Below are positions 17,828 to 26,947 of a DNA stretch of 64,000 nucleotides, one piece after another. The notes beneath the pieces were generated by a model. The model did not search any database. It was not told the origin of the DNA and saw only the letters and a list, made by a program, of their open reading frames with translations. A program made the position numbers and the translations under genes. Every line of letters starts with the position of its first letter. Positions within the stretch are counted from its first letter, which is position 1. Source of the DNA: Amycolatopsis bullii (lineage in GTDB: Bacteria > Actinomycetota > Actinomycetes > Mycobacteriales > Pseudonocardiaceae); the NCBI RefSeq assembly GCF_014654205.1, contig NZ_BNAW01000023.1:1-64000 (forward strand). Direction: 5' to 3'.

Positions 17828-18840
17828 GCGGCGGTCAGCTCGCGCGGGTGCAGCCCGTCGAAGTACGGCAGCGGCAGGGAGGCGAGCAGCGCCGCGGCGG
17901 CGAGCAGCGGGAGCGGGCGGAGGTCCCGCGCCGGGCTCAGCCACAGCACCACAGCGAAGTTGACGACGAGCAGGAAGCCCCAGCGCGCCCAGTCCCAGCC
18001 GGCGAAGGCGAGCAACGCGGGCGCCGCGACGGCCGCGACGGCGAGCGCGTCGAGGCGCTGCAGCAGCGCACCGAACACGACCACGGCGAAGATCGGGGCC
18101 ACGTACAGCAGCACCTCGGTGATCGAATACAGCTGCCAGCTCTGGCTCTGGGTGCGTTCGAACAAGGCCAGCGCGTCGGCTCGCGGGGTGAAGTCCGCGG
18201 CGGCCAGCGCGGTTTCGAGCCGCGCGACCGCGCCCGGGCCCGACGCCGGGAGCGCGAGCACGGCGAGTTCCGCGACGACCGGCGTCACGAGCAGCATCGC
18301 CGTGGTGCGTATGGGGAACCGCCGGAACAGCACGATCGCGAAGACGGGAAGGACCGTGAGGGCCGCGATCTCGTGGGTGAACACCGCGGCGGTCATCAGC
18401 CCGGAGGCCACCGCGGGCCGGCGCGGCAGCTGCCACAGCGCGGCGAACAGCAGCAGGTACAGGACCTGGTCGAAGTAGCCGACCTCGTGGAAGAGGAACC
18501 CGCCGGAAGGCAGCAGCAACCAGCCGGCGACCAGGAGCTTCCGGGCCGGGTGACGGGCGCGGGCGAACGCGACAGCCACCACCCCGAGCACCGCGGCGAG
18601 GACGGCGAACGCGGCGGCCGCGAACACCCAGTACGCGTACCCGGTCGCGAGGGCGAGCGGGTGGAGCAGGGTGCCGACGAGGAACCGGCGGTGGAAGCCG
18701 TCGGTCAGCGAAACGGCCTCCAGCGTCACGGCCCAGTCGCCCGGCAGCCGGAACCCGCGGTAGGCGGCGAGGAGGAGGGCGGCGGCGAAGAGCGCGTTGA
18801 GCCCGCGAGACGTGGTGGTGCGGTCGAGGGTGCTGGTCAC
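17689..18840 (-). CDS. Polytopic membrane protein of unknown function
   Basis: A 383-residue integral membrane protein with about nine or ten hydrophobic segments spread along its length and a short hydrophilic C-terminus. Motif-like segments include GFHRRFLVGTLLHPLAL and HEVGYFDQVLYLL. I do not recognise the family; the topology recalls membrane glycosyltransferase-like or permease-like proteins, but no catalytic signature is visible. GTG 18840 is chosen because TAGCTT (reverse strand, 18848-18853) lies 7 bases upstream as a leaderless -10 box; the TTG at 18849 falls inside that box. Its C-terminal 46 codons are antisense to the histidine kinase gene. Confidence 0.6.
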   Translation of the reverse strand: MTSTLDRTTTSRGLNALFAAALLLAAYRGFRLPGDWAVTLEAVSLTDGFHRRFLVGTLLHPLALATGYAYWVFAAAAFAVLAAVLGVVAVAFARARHPARKLLVAGWLLLPSGGFLFHEVGYFDQVLYLLLFAALWQLPRRPAVASGLMTAAVFTHEIAALTVLPVFAIVLFRRFPIRTTAMLLVTPVVAELAVLALPASGPGAVARLETALAAADFTPRADALALFERTQSQSWQLYSITEVLLYVAPIFAVVVFGALLQRLDALAVAAVAAPALLAFAGWDWARWGFLLVVNFAVVLWLSPARDLRPLPLLAAAALLASLPLPYFDGLHPRELTAAQAFSTPRGSRTVNTAPPSLCTASEPPCASTFSRAIASPSPLPSVA

Positions 18841-18949
18841 GACGGCCAAGCTAGGAACGGGATGTGCGGGTGCCGTGACGATTTATCACCGGGTCCGCAC
18901 CGGTTCCGCACGTCGTGCTTTTGCGCTCGGTTGCTGTAAAGTTTCGGCC

Positions 18950-19957
18950 ATGACGCGTCGTCTTGCCGAAGTCGCCCGCCAGGTGGGGGTCAGCGAAGCC
19001 ACGGTCAGCCGGGTGCTCAACGGCCGGTCGGGGGTGTCGGCGAGCACCCGTGCCGCCGTGCTCACCGCGCTGGACGTGATGGGGTACGAGCGGCCCACCC
19101 AGCTGCGGGGCGAGCGCGCCCGCCTGGTCGGGCTGGTGCTGCCGGAGCTGCAGAACCCGATCTTCCCGGCGCTGGCCGAGATCATGGGCAACGCGCTCGC
19201 CCAGCAGGGGTTCACGCCGGTGCTCTGCACCCGGACGGCGGGCGGGGTGTCCGAAGCCGAGTACGTCGAGCTGCTCCTGCAGCAGCAGGTGTCGGGGGTG
19301 GTGTTCGCCGGCGGGCTGTACGCGCAGGCGGACGCGATCCACACCCACTACCACCACCTCGTCGAGCGCCGGTTGCCGACGGTGCTGATCAACGCGGCGG
19401 TCGACCACCTCGGACTGCCCCAGGTCTCGTGCGACGACGCCGTGGCCGTCGAGCAGGTCGTCGGGCACCTGAGTTCGCTCGGCCACGAGAAGATCGGCCT
19501 GGTGCTCGGGCCCTCGGACCACGTGCCGTCGCAGCGGAAACTGTCGGCGTTCCGCTCGTATGCGGCGAAGCTGGGGTTGCCGGTACTGGACGAGCTGGTC
19601 GAGCACGGCATGTTTTCGATCGAGGGCGGCCACGCGGCGGCGGCCCGCCTGTACCCCCGCGGCGCGACGGCGGTGCTGTGCGCGAGCGACCTGCTGGCGT
19701 TGGGCGCGATCCGCGCGGCCCGGCGGCAGGGCCGGTCGGTGCCGGAGGAGATTTCGGTGGTCGGCTACGACGACTCGGCCCTGATGAACTGCACCGACCC
19801 GCCCCTGACGACCACCCGGCAGCCGATCGAGGCCATGGGCCGCGCGGTGGTGGAACTGCTGGTCAAGCGCATCAACGGCGGCGAGGTGGCGGCGGAGGAG
19901 CTGCTGTTCGCGCCGGAACTGGTGGTACGGGGGTCCACGGCCCGGCGCACCGCCTGA
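18950..19957 (+). CDS. LacI-family transcriptional regulator
   Basis: A 335-residue LacI/GalR regulator. The DNA-binding headpiece is LAEVARQVGVSEATVSRVLN, with hinge-helix region RGERARLVGLVLP, then a periplasmic-binding-protein-like effector domain (SCDDAVAVEQVVGHL, GYDDSALMNCTDPPLTTTRQP). ATG 18950 follows TAAAGT (18937-18942) by 7 bases, a leaderless arrangement. The same stretch, TTGCTGTAAAGTTTCG, resembles half of the operator seen before the glucanases and the transporter, so autoregulation is plausible. It lies between the two target operons and probably responds to an alpha-glucan oligosaccharide. Confidence 0.9.
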   Translation: MTRRLAEVARQVGVSEATVSRVLNGRSGVSASTRAAVLTALDVMGYERPTQLRGERARLVGLVLPELQNPIFPALAEIMGNALAQQGFTPVLCTRTAGGVSEAEYVELLLQQQVSGVVFAGGLYAQADAIHTHYHHLVERRLPTVLINAAVDHLGLPQVSCDDAVAVEQVVGHLSSLGHEKIGLVLGPSDHVPSQRKLSAFRSYAAKLGLPVLDELVEHGMFSIEGGHAAAARLYPRGATAVLCASDLLALGAIRAARRQGRSVPEEISVVGYDDSALMNCTDPPLTTTRQPIEAMGRAVVELLVKRINGGEVAAEELLFAPELVVRGSTARRTA

Positions 19958-19972
19958 TCTGCGGTTTCGAGT

Positions 19973-20005
19973 AGCGCGACGGCTTGCGAGCCGTCGCGCT
20001 CTTTT
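19973..20005 (+). terminator. Intrinsic terminator of LacI gene
   Basis: A perfect 12-bp stem, AGCGCGACGGCT (19973-19984) with AGCCGTCGCGCT (19989-20000), has a TGCG loop and is followed by CTTTT. Confidence 0.9.
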
Positions 20006-20552
20006 GTGCGCCTGCCTGGCCCGGCCGGCTGGTTCTCGCCGCCGGAGACTCCCCGCCCCTCGGCCAGGGTTCCGGCAGTCGGTCGCCGCAGCGGCGATCC
20101 GGGGTGGAAGCCGGGGTCTGCCGGTGGGCTTGGTCCGAAGGTGCGGCTGACCTGGGTGGGTGTCAGGTCGCCTTGGCCGACAAGCCAGGGCTTCCTGACC
20201 GGCTGGCAGCTTGGTGCCCACCACCCCGAAGCCGCGATTGTGACTACGGCCGGCAGTACCGCGTCAAGGCGGGAAAGCGTGCCTTGACCCGGCGCCACCG
20301 GCCGTGTTCTGGCTTCGGATCGGGGCGGTGGGGAGGCCTGGGTGGGGTGCGGGTTCGGGCGTCAGCGTCCCGTTCGTGCCGGTGGGGCAGCTGAGGAGCA
20401 CAGCCACTGGCCCGGCCGAACTCCCCGCCCTCCCTGGGGGCCGTGCCCATGTCCAGCTTATCGGCCCCCTCCGACACAAAGCCGGAAAAGACCCCCGTCG
20501 CAGCCTCCCTGCCCACATCGCACTCCTCCTGTGGACAACCATCGCCTGTTCG
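20006..20552. other. Long intergenic stretch without a supported gene
   Basis: About 550 bases between the LacI terminator and the ABC-transporter promoter. Open frames here lack the third-position GC pattern, start context and domain features of neighbours. One stem-loop is clear: GTCAAGGC (20263-20270) with GCCTTGAC (20281-20288) across a 10-base loop. It may be the remnant of a mobile or repeated element or hold a structured RNA; nothing decides between these. Confidence 0.4.
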
Positions 20553-20606
20553 TAACTTGCAAAGTCTCGTCGGCTTATTGCGCCGATCCGGTCTGCCACT
20601 TTAGAG
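20553..20606 (+). promoter_or_regulatory. Promoter and operator of sugar ABC transporter operon
   Basis: AACTTGCAAAGT (20553-20564), -35 TTGCGC (20577-20582) and -10 TAGAGT (20601-20606) with an 18-bp spacer. From the operator to the shared TATTGCG is 22 bases, exactly as at 11089-11142. The initiation region of both also contains ATCAC. The transcript would have a short leader before the AGAAGAGG ribosome-binding site of the first gene. Confidence 0.65.
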
Positions 20607-20654
20607 TGACCGCAATCACGTGACAGCCGTCGCGACCCCGAGAAGAGGCTTGAG

Positions 20655-22031
20655 ATGAGCAGTCCCTGGTCCAGAACCGCCGCCCGTCGGGTGTTGTGCC
20701 TGATCGCCACCGGCACCCTTGCCCTCACCGCAGCCGCCTGCGGGGACGGCGACACCGCGGCCCAGACCGGCGGCAAGGTCAAGATCACCGTCACCGGCCA
20801 ACCGCCGACCAGCCAGCCGTTCGAGCGCAGCGTCTTCGACGCCGACGTCAAGGAGTTCGAGGCGGCGCACCCGAACATCGACATCGATCCGCACGAAGGG
20901 TTCATGGACCCGAAGACGTTCTCCGCGAAGCTCGCCGGCGGGCAGCTCGAAGACGTCTACTACGTCTACTTCACCGATCCGGCGCAGATCATCGCCCGCC
21001 ACCAGGCCGCCGACATCACCGAAGCCGCGAAGAGCGTTCCGCACGTCAACGACATCAAGCCGGAACTGCTCGACAACTTCCGGGACGCGGGCGGCAAGCT
21101 CTACGGCCTCCCGACCATGAACTACACGATGGGCCTGCTCTACAGCCGCCCGCTGTTCCAGAAGGCCGGGCTCGATCCGGACCAGCCCCCGCAGACGTGG
21201 GACGAAGTCCGCGAGGCCGCGAAGAAGATCGCCGCGCTCGGCAACGGGGTCGTCGGGTACGCCGACTACAGCAAGAACAACCAGGGTGGCTGGCACATGA
21301 CCGGCTGGCTCTACTCGATGGGCGGCGACATCGCGCGCAAGGACGGCGACAAGTGGGTCGCCGACTTCGCCAACGACAAGGGCAAGAAAGCCCTCCAGTA
21401 CCTGCACGACATGCGCTGGACCGACAACTCCATGGGCGCCAAGCAGCTCCTGGAGGCCCAGGACGTCCAGCGCATGATGGGCGCCGGCCAGCTCGGCATG
21501 TACATGGCGGCCCCGGACAACGTCCCGGTGCTGGTCAAGCAGTTCAACGGCAAGTACGAGGACTACGGCATCGCCGGCATGCCCGGCGGCCAGGGCACCC
21601 TCCTCGGCGGCGAGGGCTACATGATCAACCCGAAGGCGTCGCCGGAGAAGATCAAGGCCGGCCTCGAGTGGATCCAGTGGAAGTACCTCAACCCGGACCG
21701 CTTCGAGAAGCACATCCAGCAGTACGTGGACGGCAAGCAGCCGGTCGGCCTGCCCGCCGAGCCGACGCCGGACGTCTGGACCGGCGCCGTCCGCGAACAG
21801 CAGCTGGCCCTGAAGGCCAAGTACGCCAACGTTCCCGCCGCGAACTACAAGTCCTATGTGGACACGACGAGCCGGATCAAGGGCAGCATCGAACCGCCGA
21901 ACGCGCAGCAGATCTACGCCGCGCTCGACAGCGTGATGCAGGCCGTCCTGACCGACCAGAACGCGAACATCGACGAGCAGCTGAAGTCCGCCGCGTCGAA
22001 GGTCAACAGTGTCCTCGCCCAGGTCAAGTAG
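20655..22031 (+). CDS. Sugar ABC transporter substrate-binding lipoprotein
   Basis: A 458-residue extracellular solute-binding protein (family 1, MalE-like). The lipoprotein signal ends in LTAAAC, lipidated at about Cys31. The mature part has typical cluster-1 features (VKEFEAAHPNIDI, GLPTMNYTMGLLYSR, PPQTWDEVREAAKKI). AGAAGAGG lies ahead of the ATG. It begins an operon with two permeases and a GH13 enzyme, with no ATPase gene, so a shared MsiK-type ATPase encoded elsewhere is expected. The likely ligand is an alpha-glucan oligosaccharide released by the co-regulated GH87 enzymes; the ligand is inference. Confidence 0.88.
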   Translation: MSSPWSRTAARRVLCLIATGTLALTAAACGDGDTAAQTGGKVKITVTGQPPTSQPFERSVFDADVKEFEAAHPNIDIDPHEGFMDPKTFSAKLAGGQLEDVYYVYFTDPAQIIARHQAADITEAAKSVPHVNDIKPELLDNFRDAGGKLYGLPTMNYTMGLLYSRPLFQKAGLDPDQPPQTWDEVREAAKKIAALGNGVVGYADYSKNNQGGWHMTGWLYSMGGDIARKDGDKWVADFANDKGKKALQYLHDMRWTDNSMGAKQLLEAQDVQRMMGAGQLGMYMAAPDNVPVLVKQFNGKYEDYGIAGMPGGQGTLLGGEGYMINPKASPEKIKAGLEWIQWKYLNPDRFEKHIQQYVDGKQPVGLPAEPTPDVWTGAVREQQLALKAKYANVPAANYKSYVDTTSRIKGSIEPPNAQQIYAALDSVMQAVLTDQNANIDEQLKSAASKVNSVLAQVK

Positions 22032-22977
22032 CCTGCTCGCCTGGCCCGCGGCGAAACCGTCGCGGGCCGGGCGCCCGGCCGCAGCACCGGCGAACCGCAC
22101 CCGGCTGAAGCGCAAGCTCAAGGAGAACCTCACCGCGTACGGCCTGCTCTGCGCCGCGCTCGTGGTGTTCGCGCTGTTCTCCTGGTACCCGATCGTGCGC
22201 GGGGTGCTGCTGAGCTTCCAGCAGGTCGACTTCGTCAACGCGCCGACGTGGGTCGGATTCGGCAACTTCACGCGGCTGTTCGAAGACCCGCTCTTCGGCG
22301 TCGCCTGGCGCAACACGCTGCTGTTCACCGGGCTCGCGCTGGTCTTCGGTTTCGCCGTCCCGTTCCTCACCGCGGTGCTGCTGAACGAACTCCGCCACGC
22401 CAAGGCGTTCTTCCGGCTCGCGGTCTACCTGCCGGTGATGCTGCCGCCCGTGGTCACCGCGCTGATGTGGAAGTGGTTCTACGACCCGGGTCCCGGCCTG
22501 TTCAACTCCGCGCTCGGCGCGGTCGGCCTGCCCGGCGGCCAGTGGCTCGACTCCTCCACCACCGCCATGCTGTCCCTGGTCTTCGTCTCGACGTGGGCCA
22601 ACATGGGCAGCACCACGCTCATCTACCTCGCCGCGCTCGGCACCATCCCCGGCGAGCTCTACGAAGCCGCGGAGCTCGACGGCGCCGGGCTGTGGAAACG
22701 CCTGCGGCACGTGACGTTCCCGCAGACCCGGTTCGTCCTGCTGGTGCTGCTCCTGCTGCAGATCGTCGCGACCATGCAGGTGTTCACCGAACCGTACGTG
22801 ATGACCGGCGGCGGCCCGGACGACTCGACGGTGACCGTGCTCCTGCTGCTCTACCGCTACGCCTTCGTCTACAACGACTTCGGCTCGGCGAGCGCGATGA
22901 GCCTGCTGCTGTTCGTGGCGCTCGGCGTGTTCTCGGCGTGGTACGTCCGGCTGACGCGGAAGGCGGACCGATCATGA
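22009..22977 (+). CDS. Sugar ABC transporter permease (MalF type)
   Basis: A 322-residue inner-membrane permease with six predicted helices and the EAA-type cytoplasmic loop YEAAELDGAGLWKRLRHVTFP that docks the ATPase. GTG 22009 lies inside the end of the binding-protein gene (23-base overlap), giving a basic N-terminus before the first helix (LLCAALVVFALFSWYPIV). It pairs with the following permease. Confidence 0.88.
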   Translation: MSSPRSSSLLAWPAAKPSRAGRPAAAPANRTRLKRKLKENLTAYGLLCAALVVFALFSWYPIVRGVLLSFQQVDFVNAPTWVGFGNFTRLFEDPLFGVAWRNTLLFTGLALVFGFAVPFLTAVLLNELRHAKAFFRLAVYLPVMLPPVVTALMWKWFYDPGPGLFNSALGAVGLPGGQWLDSSTTAMLSLVFVSTWANMGSTTLIYLAALGTIPGELYEAAELDGAGLWKRLRHVTFPQTRFVLLVLLLLQIVATMQVFTEPYVMTGGGPDDSTVTVLLLLYRYAFVYNDFGSASAMSLLLFVALGVFSAWYVRLTRKADRS

Positions 22978-23843
22978 GGACCCTCGTCTCCCCCGGCGCG
23001 CTGCGCAGCCCGCGCGGCAAGCTCATCTACGGTGTCGTGTTCGCCTGCACCCTGGCGATCTTCGTCCTCGCCTTCCTGTTCCCGCTCTACTGGGTCGTCA
23101 CCGGCGCGATGAAGTCGCCGCAGGAACTGGCGCAGACGCCGGCGACGCTCGTCCCGCACGAGTGGCACCCGGAAACGTTCGCCGACGCCTGGGACCAGCT
23201 CAGCCTGGGCAAGTACTTCCTCAACACGCTGATCGTCGCCGGCGGCGCGTGGCTGGCGCAGCTGGCCATCGACGTCCCGGCCGCGTTCGCGCTGTCGAAA
23301 CTGCGGCCGAAGTTCGGCAACGTCGTGCTCGGGCTGATGCTGGCCACGCTGATGCTACCCGCGACCGCGTTGCTCGTCCCGACGTACGTGACGGTGACGG
23401 ACCTGCCGCTGCTGCACCTCAACCTGATCAACTCGCCGGCCGCGGTCTGGCTGCCCGCGGCGGCGAACGCGTTCAACATCTACCTCCTCAAGCGGTTCTT
23501 CGACCAGATCCCGGACGAACTCATCGAAGCCGCGCGCCTCGACGGCGCCGGCCCGGTGCGCACGCTCTGGCGGATCATCCTGCCGATTTCGCGGCCGATC
23601 CTGGCCGTGGTGTCGATCCTCGCGGTGGTCACCGCGTGGAAGGACTTCATCTGGCCGCTGCTGGTGTTCCCGGACACCGGGAAGCAGACCCTCTCGGTGA
23701 TGCTGCAGCGGGTGGCGATCGACATGCCGCTCAACGTGCTCGTCGCCGGGATGGTGCTGGCCAGCCTGCCGATGGTGGCGCTGTTCCTCGTGTTCCAGCG
23801 GCAGATCCTCGCCGGGCTGACCGCCGGCAGCCTCAAGGGCTGA
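22974..23843 (+). CDS. Sugar ABC transporter permease (MalG type)
   Basis: A 289-residue permease with six helices and the EAA loop IEAARLDGAGPVRTLWRIIL. The ATG overlaps the previous stop as ATGA, and the helix at about residues 20-40 (FACTLAIFVLAFLFPLYWVV) follows a basic N-terminus. With the MalF-type partner it forms the translocation channel. The gene is followed after 31 bases by the GH13 enzyme of the same operon. Confidence 0.88.
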   Translation: MRTLVSPGALRSPRGKLIYGVVFACTLAIFVLAFLFPLYWVVTGAMKSPQELAQTPATLVPHEWHPETFADAWDQLSLGKYFLNTLIVAGGAWLAQLAIDVPAAFALSKLRPKFGNVVLGLMLATLMLPATALLVPTYVTVTDLPLLHLNLINSPAAVWLPAAANAFNIYLLKRFFDQIPDELIEAARLDGAGPVRTLWRIILPISRPILAVVSILAVVTAWKDFIWPLLVFPDTGKQTLSVMLQRVAIDMPLNVLVAGMVLASLPMVALFLVFQRQILAGLTAGSLKG

Positions 23844-23874
23844 GCTTTCCCAATCGACTAGGAGGGGCACTTTC

Positions 23875-25452
23875 GTGACCGACAAGACCGGCTGGTGGCG
23901 GAGCGCGGCGATCTACCAGGTGTACATCCGCAGCTTCGCGGACGGCAACGGCGACGGCGTCGGCGACCTCGCCGGCGTCCGCGCCCGGCTGGACCACCTG
24001 GCCGACCTGGGGATCGACGCGATCTGGTTCACGCCGTGGTACCCGTCGCCGATGGACGACGGCGGCTACGACGTCGCCGACTTCCGCGACATCGAGCCGC
24101 TGTTCGGCACCCTCGCCGAGGCGGAGGACCTGATATCCGAGGCCCACACCCGGGGCATCCGCGTGATCATCGACATCGTGCCCAACCACTGCTCCGACGA
24201 GCACCGCTGGTTCCAGGCCGCACTCGAAGCGGGCCCGGGATCGCCGGAGCGGCAGCGGTTCTGGTTCCGGCCCGGCCGCGGTCCGGACGGCAGCGAGCCG
24301 CCGAACAACTGGAAGTCCCGCTTCGGCGGCTCCGCGTGGACCCGCGTGCCGGACGGCGAGTGGTACCTGCACCTCTACAGCTCCCGCCAGCCCGACTTCA
24401 ACTGGGACAACCCGGAGATCCGCACCGAGTTCGAGGACGTACTGCGCTTCTGGTTCGACCGCGGCGTGGACGGCTTCCGCATCGACGTCGCCGACGGCCT
24501 GGTCAAGGACCCGCACCTGCCCGACGTCGACGAGGGCGACGAGACACCGTTCTCCGACCAGGAGGGCCTGCACGAGATCTACCGCTCGTGGCGCAAGATC
24601 GCCGACAGCTACGGCGGCGAGCGCGTGCTGGTCGGCGAGATGTGGCTGCCGGACATGGCGCGGGCCGCGCGGTACCTGCGCCGCGACGAACTGCACTCGG
24701 CGTTCAACTTCGATTTCCTGGTCTGCCCGTGGGACTGCCGGCGCTTCCGCGACGTCATCGACCGGACGCTGAAGGCCCACGACGAGGTCGGCGCGCCCGC
24801 GGCCTGGGTGCTGTCGAACCACGACGTCACCCGGCACGTCACCCGCTACGGACGGCAGGGCGACACGGGTTTCTCGTTCGCGAACCGCCTGCACTCGGCA
24901 ACGGTGGATCTCGAGGCGGGCACCCGTCGCGCCCGGGCGGCGGCGCTGCTGACCCTCGCGCTGCCCGGCGGGCTGTACGTCTACCAGGGCGAAGAGCTGG
25001 GGTTGTGGGAGGTCCTGGACATCCCCGACGAGCTGCGCCAGGACCCGGTCTTCGCCCGGACGGGCGGCGCCGACCCGGGCCGCGACGGCTGCCGTGTCCC
25101 GATCCCGTGGTCCGGGACCGAGCCGCCGTTCGGGTTCGGCAGCGGCGGGGCCTGGCTGCCACAGCCGCTTGCCTGGGCGGACTACACGGCCGAGGCGGAG
25201 GCGGCCGACCCGGCGTCGATGCTGTCGCTGTACCGCACCGGCCTGCGGCTGCGGCGGGATCTGCCGGCGGGCTCGCTCGAATGGCTGTCGCTCGGCGAGG
25301 GGGTGCTGGCGTTCCGGCTGGGGACGGAGTTCACGTTCGCGTTGAACTTCTCGGCCTCGCCGGTGCCGTTGCCCGACGGGGAGATCCTGCTGGCCAGCGG
25401 CCCGGTTTCGACCGAGCTGCCGACGGACACCGCGGTCTGGCTGCGGCAGTAG
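23875..25452 (+). CDS. GH13 family alpha-glucosidase
   Basis: A 525-residue cytoplasmic GH13 enzyme without a signal peptide. Conserved regions are present: IDIVPNH (about 100), GFRIDVADG with nucleophile Asp204, LVGEMW with acid/base Glu255 and LSNHD with His316-Asp317. A C-terminal beta domain follows. AGGAGGGG lies ahead of GTG 23875. It ends the transporter operon and would cleave imported oligosaccharides to glucose. The family includes oligo-1,6-glucosidases, alpha-glucosidases acting on maltose or nigerose and related enzymes; linkage specificity cannot be read with confidence. Confidence 0.88.
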   Translation: MTDKTGWWRSAAIYQVYIRSFADGNGDGVGDLAGVRARLDHLADLGIDAIWFTPWYPSPMDDGGYDVADFRDIEPLFGTLAEAEDLISEAHTRGIRVIIDIVPNHCSDEHRWFQAALEAGPGSPERQRFWFRPGRGPDGSEPPNNWKSRFGGSAWTRVPDGEWYLHLYSSRQPDFNWDNPEIRTEFEDVLRFWFDRGVDGFRIDVADGLVKDPHLPDVDEGDETPFSDQEGLHEIYRSWRKIADSYGGERVLVGEMWLPDMARAARYLRRDELHSAFNFDFLVCPWDCRRFRDVIDRTLKAHDEVGAPAAWVLSNHDVTRHVTRYGRQGDTGFSFANRLHSATVDLEAGTRRARAAALLTLALPGGLYVYQGEELGLWEVLDIPDELRQDPVFARTGGADPGRDGCRVPIPWSGTEPPFGFGSGGAWLPQPLAWADYTAEAEAADPASMLSLYRTGLRLRRDLPAGSLEWLSLGEGVLAFRLGTEFTFALNFSASPVPLPDGEILLASGPVSTELPTDTAVWLRQ

Positions 25453-25456
25453 AACA

Positions 25457-25500
25457 CACCGGAGGCCGCCGTCGAGCGAACTCGGCGGCGGCCTCCGGTG
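25457..25500. terminator. Bidirectional hairpin terminator
   Basis: A 20-bp stem with one wobble (25457-25476 with 25481-25500) and CGAA loop lies between convergent GH13 and LVIVD-protein genes and can serve both. Confidence 0.8.
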
Positions 25501-25509
25501 CCTCAGGGC

Positions 25510-26844
25510 CTACTTCGTGAGCTGCAGGACGTCCACACCGCGGGTGTTGTCGGCCACGTACACGTACTTCCCGTGCCAGTAAGGCGCCCATGCGCTCGCG
25601 TCGGCCGGGCGGTAGTACGCGATCTGCCGCGGGTTCGTCGGGTCGCTGACGTCGAGGAACCGGGTGCCCTGCGCGTAGAACGACTGCACCAGGATCTTGC
25701 CGCGGACGTCGAAGTAGTGCGCCGAGCAGTCGTCCGAGGCCGGGTCGCTGCCCTCCTGGCCGTTCACGCTCCACGTGCCGACGCTCTGCAGGCGGAAGGG
25801 CTGCGAAGGCGTCGAGCGCCAGCCTTCGCCGTGGTACGACCCCTTCAAAGACGAAATCGTCAGGACGCCGTCGCCCGCGCAGCCGTCGACGAAGTTCTCC
25901 TCCGTCGCGTAGATCAGGTCCTGGCCGCGCCACGCGCCGTCGCCGATGCGGTGGCCTGCCGGGTGGAAGCTGTTGTGCATGAACCGGGAAGGCGCGGCCG
26001 TCTCGGCGATGCCGCCGCCCGCGTACGGGATCGGCTCGTGCGCGGTCGCGCGGCGAATTTTGCCGGACAGCGGGTCGCGGTGGATCCCGGAAGTCCAGTA
26101 GCCGCGCACCCCGCCGCGGCCGGAGACCCAGGCCACGCCGTCGGCGTCGACCTGCACGTCGTGCACGTAGTCGGTCTTGCCGTCGTTGCGGGCCAGCTCG
26201 ATCGGCTCCGGGTTCACCTTCGGGTGCTTCGGGTCGCGGATGTCGGTGACCCAGATCGGCCGCCCGCCCCAGTCCGCCGGCTGGTTGTCGGCCTTCGCCG
26301 GGCCGCCGGTCCACAGGTAGCGGCAGCCGTCGACGCAGCTGGTGGTGTGGCCGGCCGGCACCTGGACGTAGCTGAGGATCGCCGGGGCCTCGGGCTTCGC
26401 GACGTCGACGACGTAGATGCCGGACTCGCCGGTGTGCGTGGTGCCGCCGTACGCCCGCGGGTCGCGGGAGAGGAACACCAGCTTGCGGTTCTGGTCGACC
26501 TCGGTGTCCTCAGTCTCCCACAGCCCGGGCAGGCTGACCTGGCCGACCAGCTTCGGGGCGGCCGGGTTCTTCGTCAGGTCGTAGACCTTGAGCCCGAACT
26601 CGCCGGACACGACCATGACGTCACGGCGCCCGTAGTCGAGGAAGTTGATCGAGATGGCGCCGGCGGCGTCGGGCACGTTGCCGACCGCCTTGACGTTCTT
26701 GACCGCCCCCGGGTCGCCCAGCGTCCGGGCGGCCGGAACCGCTGGTTTGTCGTCCTCACCGCAGGCCGCGGCCGGGAGCCCGGTCGCGACGAGCGTGGCG
26801 CTGACGGTGACGGCGGCGAAGCACGACCGCAACCAGGTGCGCAC
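25510..26844 (-). CDS. LVIVD-repeat secreted lipoprotein
   Basis: A 444-residue exported protein. The signal peptide ends in a lipobox-like LPAAAC, lipidated near Cys28. The rest is a beta-propeller of LVIVD-type repeats, seen as GLKVYDLTKNPAAPKLVG, GIYVVDVAKPEAPAILS and TRFLDVSDPTNPRQIAYY. Cys pairs (CVDGC, VDGCAGDG) may form disulfides. GTG 26844 follows GGGAGG by 7 bases. The family is found on cell surfaces and no reaction is established. It diverges from an orphan solute-binding protein gene across about 100 bases. Confidence 0.82.
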   Translation of the reverse strand: MRTWLRSCFAAVTVSATLVATGLPAAACGEDDKPAVPAARTLGDPGAVKNVKAVGNVPDAAGAISINFLDYGRRDVMVVSGEFGLKVYDLTKNPAAPKLVGQVSLPGLWETEDTEVDQNRKLVFLSRDPRAYGGTTHTGESGIYVVDVAKPEAPAILSYVQVPAGHTTSCVDGCRYLWTGGPAKADNQPADWGGRPIWVTDIRDPKHPKVNPEPIELARNDGKTDYVHDVQVDADGVAWVSGRGGVRGYWTSGIHRDPLSGKIRRATAHEPIPYAGGGIAETAAPSRFMHNSFHPAGHRIGDGAWRGQDLIYATEENFVDGCAGDGVLTISSLKGSYHGEGWRSTPSQPFRLQSVGTWSVNGQEGSDPASDDCSAHYFDVRGKILVQSFYAQGTRFLDVSDPTNPRQIAYYRPADASAWAPYWHGKYVYVADNTRGVDVLQLTK

Positions 26845-26947
26845 GGCAAACCTCCCAGAACGCTCCGAGCGTGACCACCGAACGGTACGACGGAGATCAA
26901 CCGGACACAACCGTCTTTTGTTGGCTCTTGACTGGTAGGACTGGCGC

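Noticed and set aside
20006..20516. Small genes in the long intergenic region
   Set aside because: Frames on both strands lack ribosome-binding sites, codon bias and conserved features.
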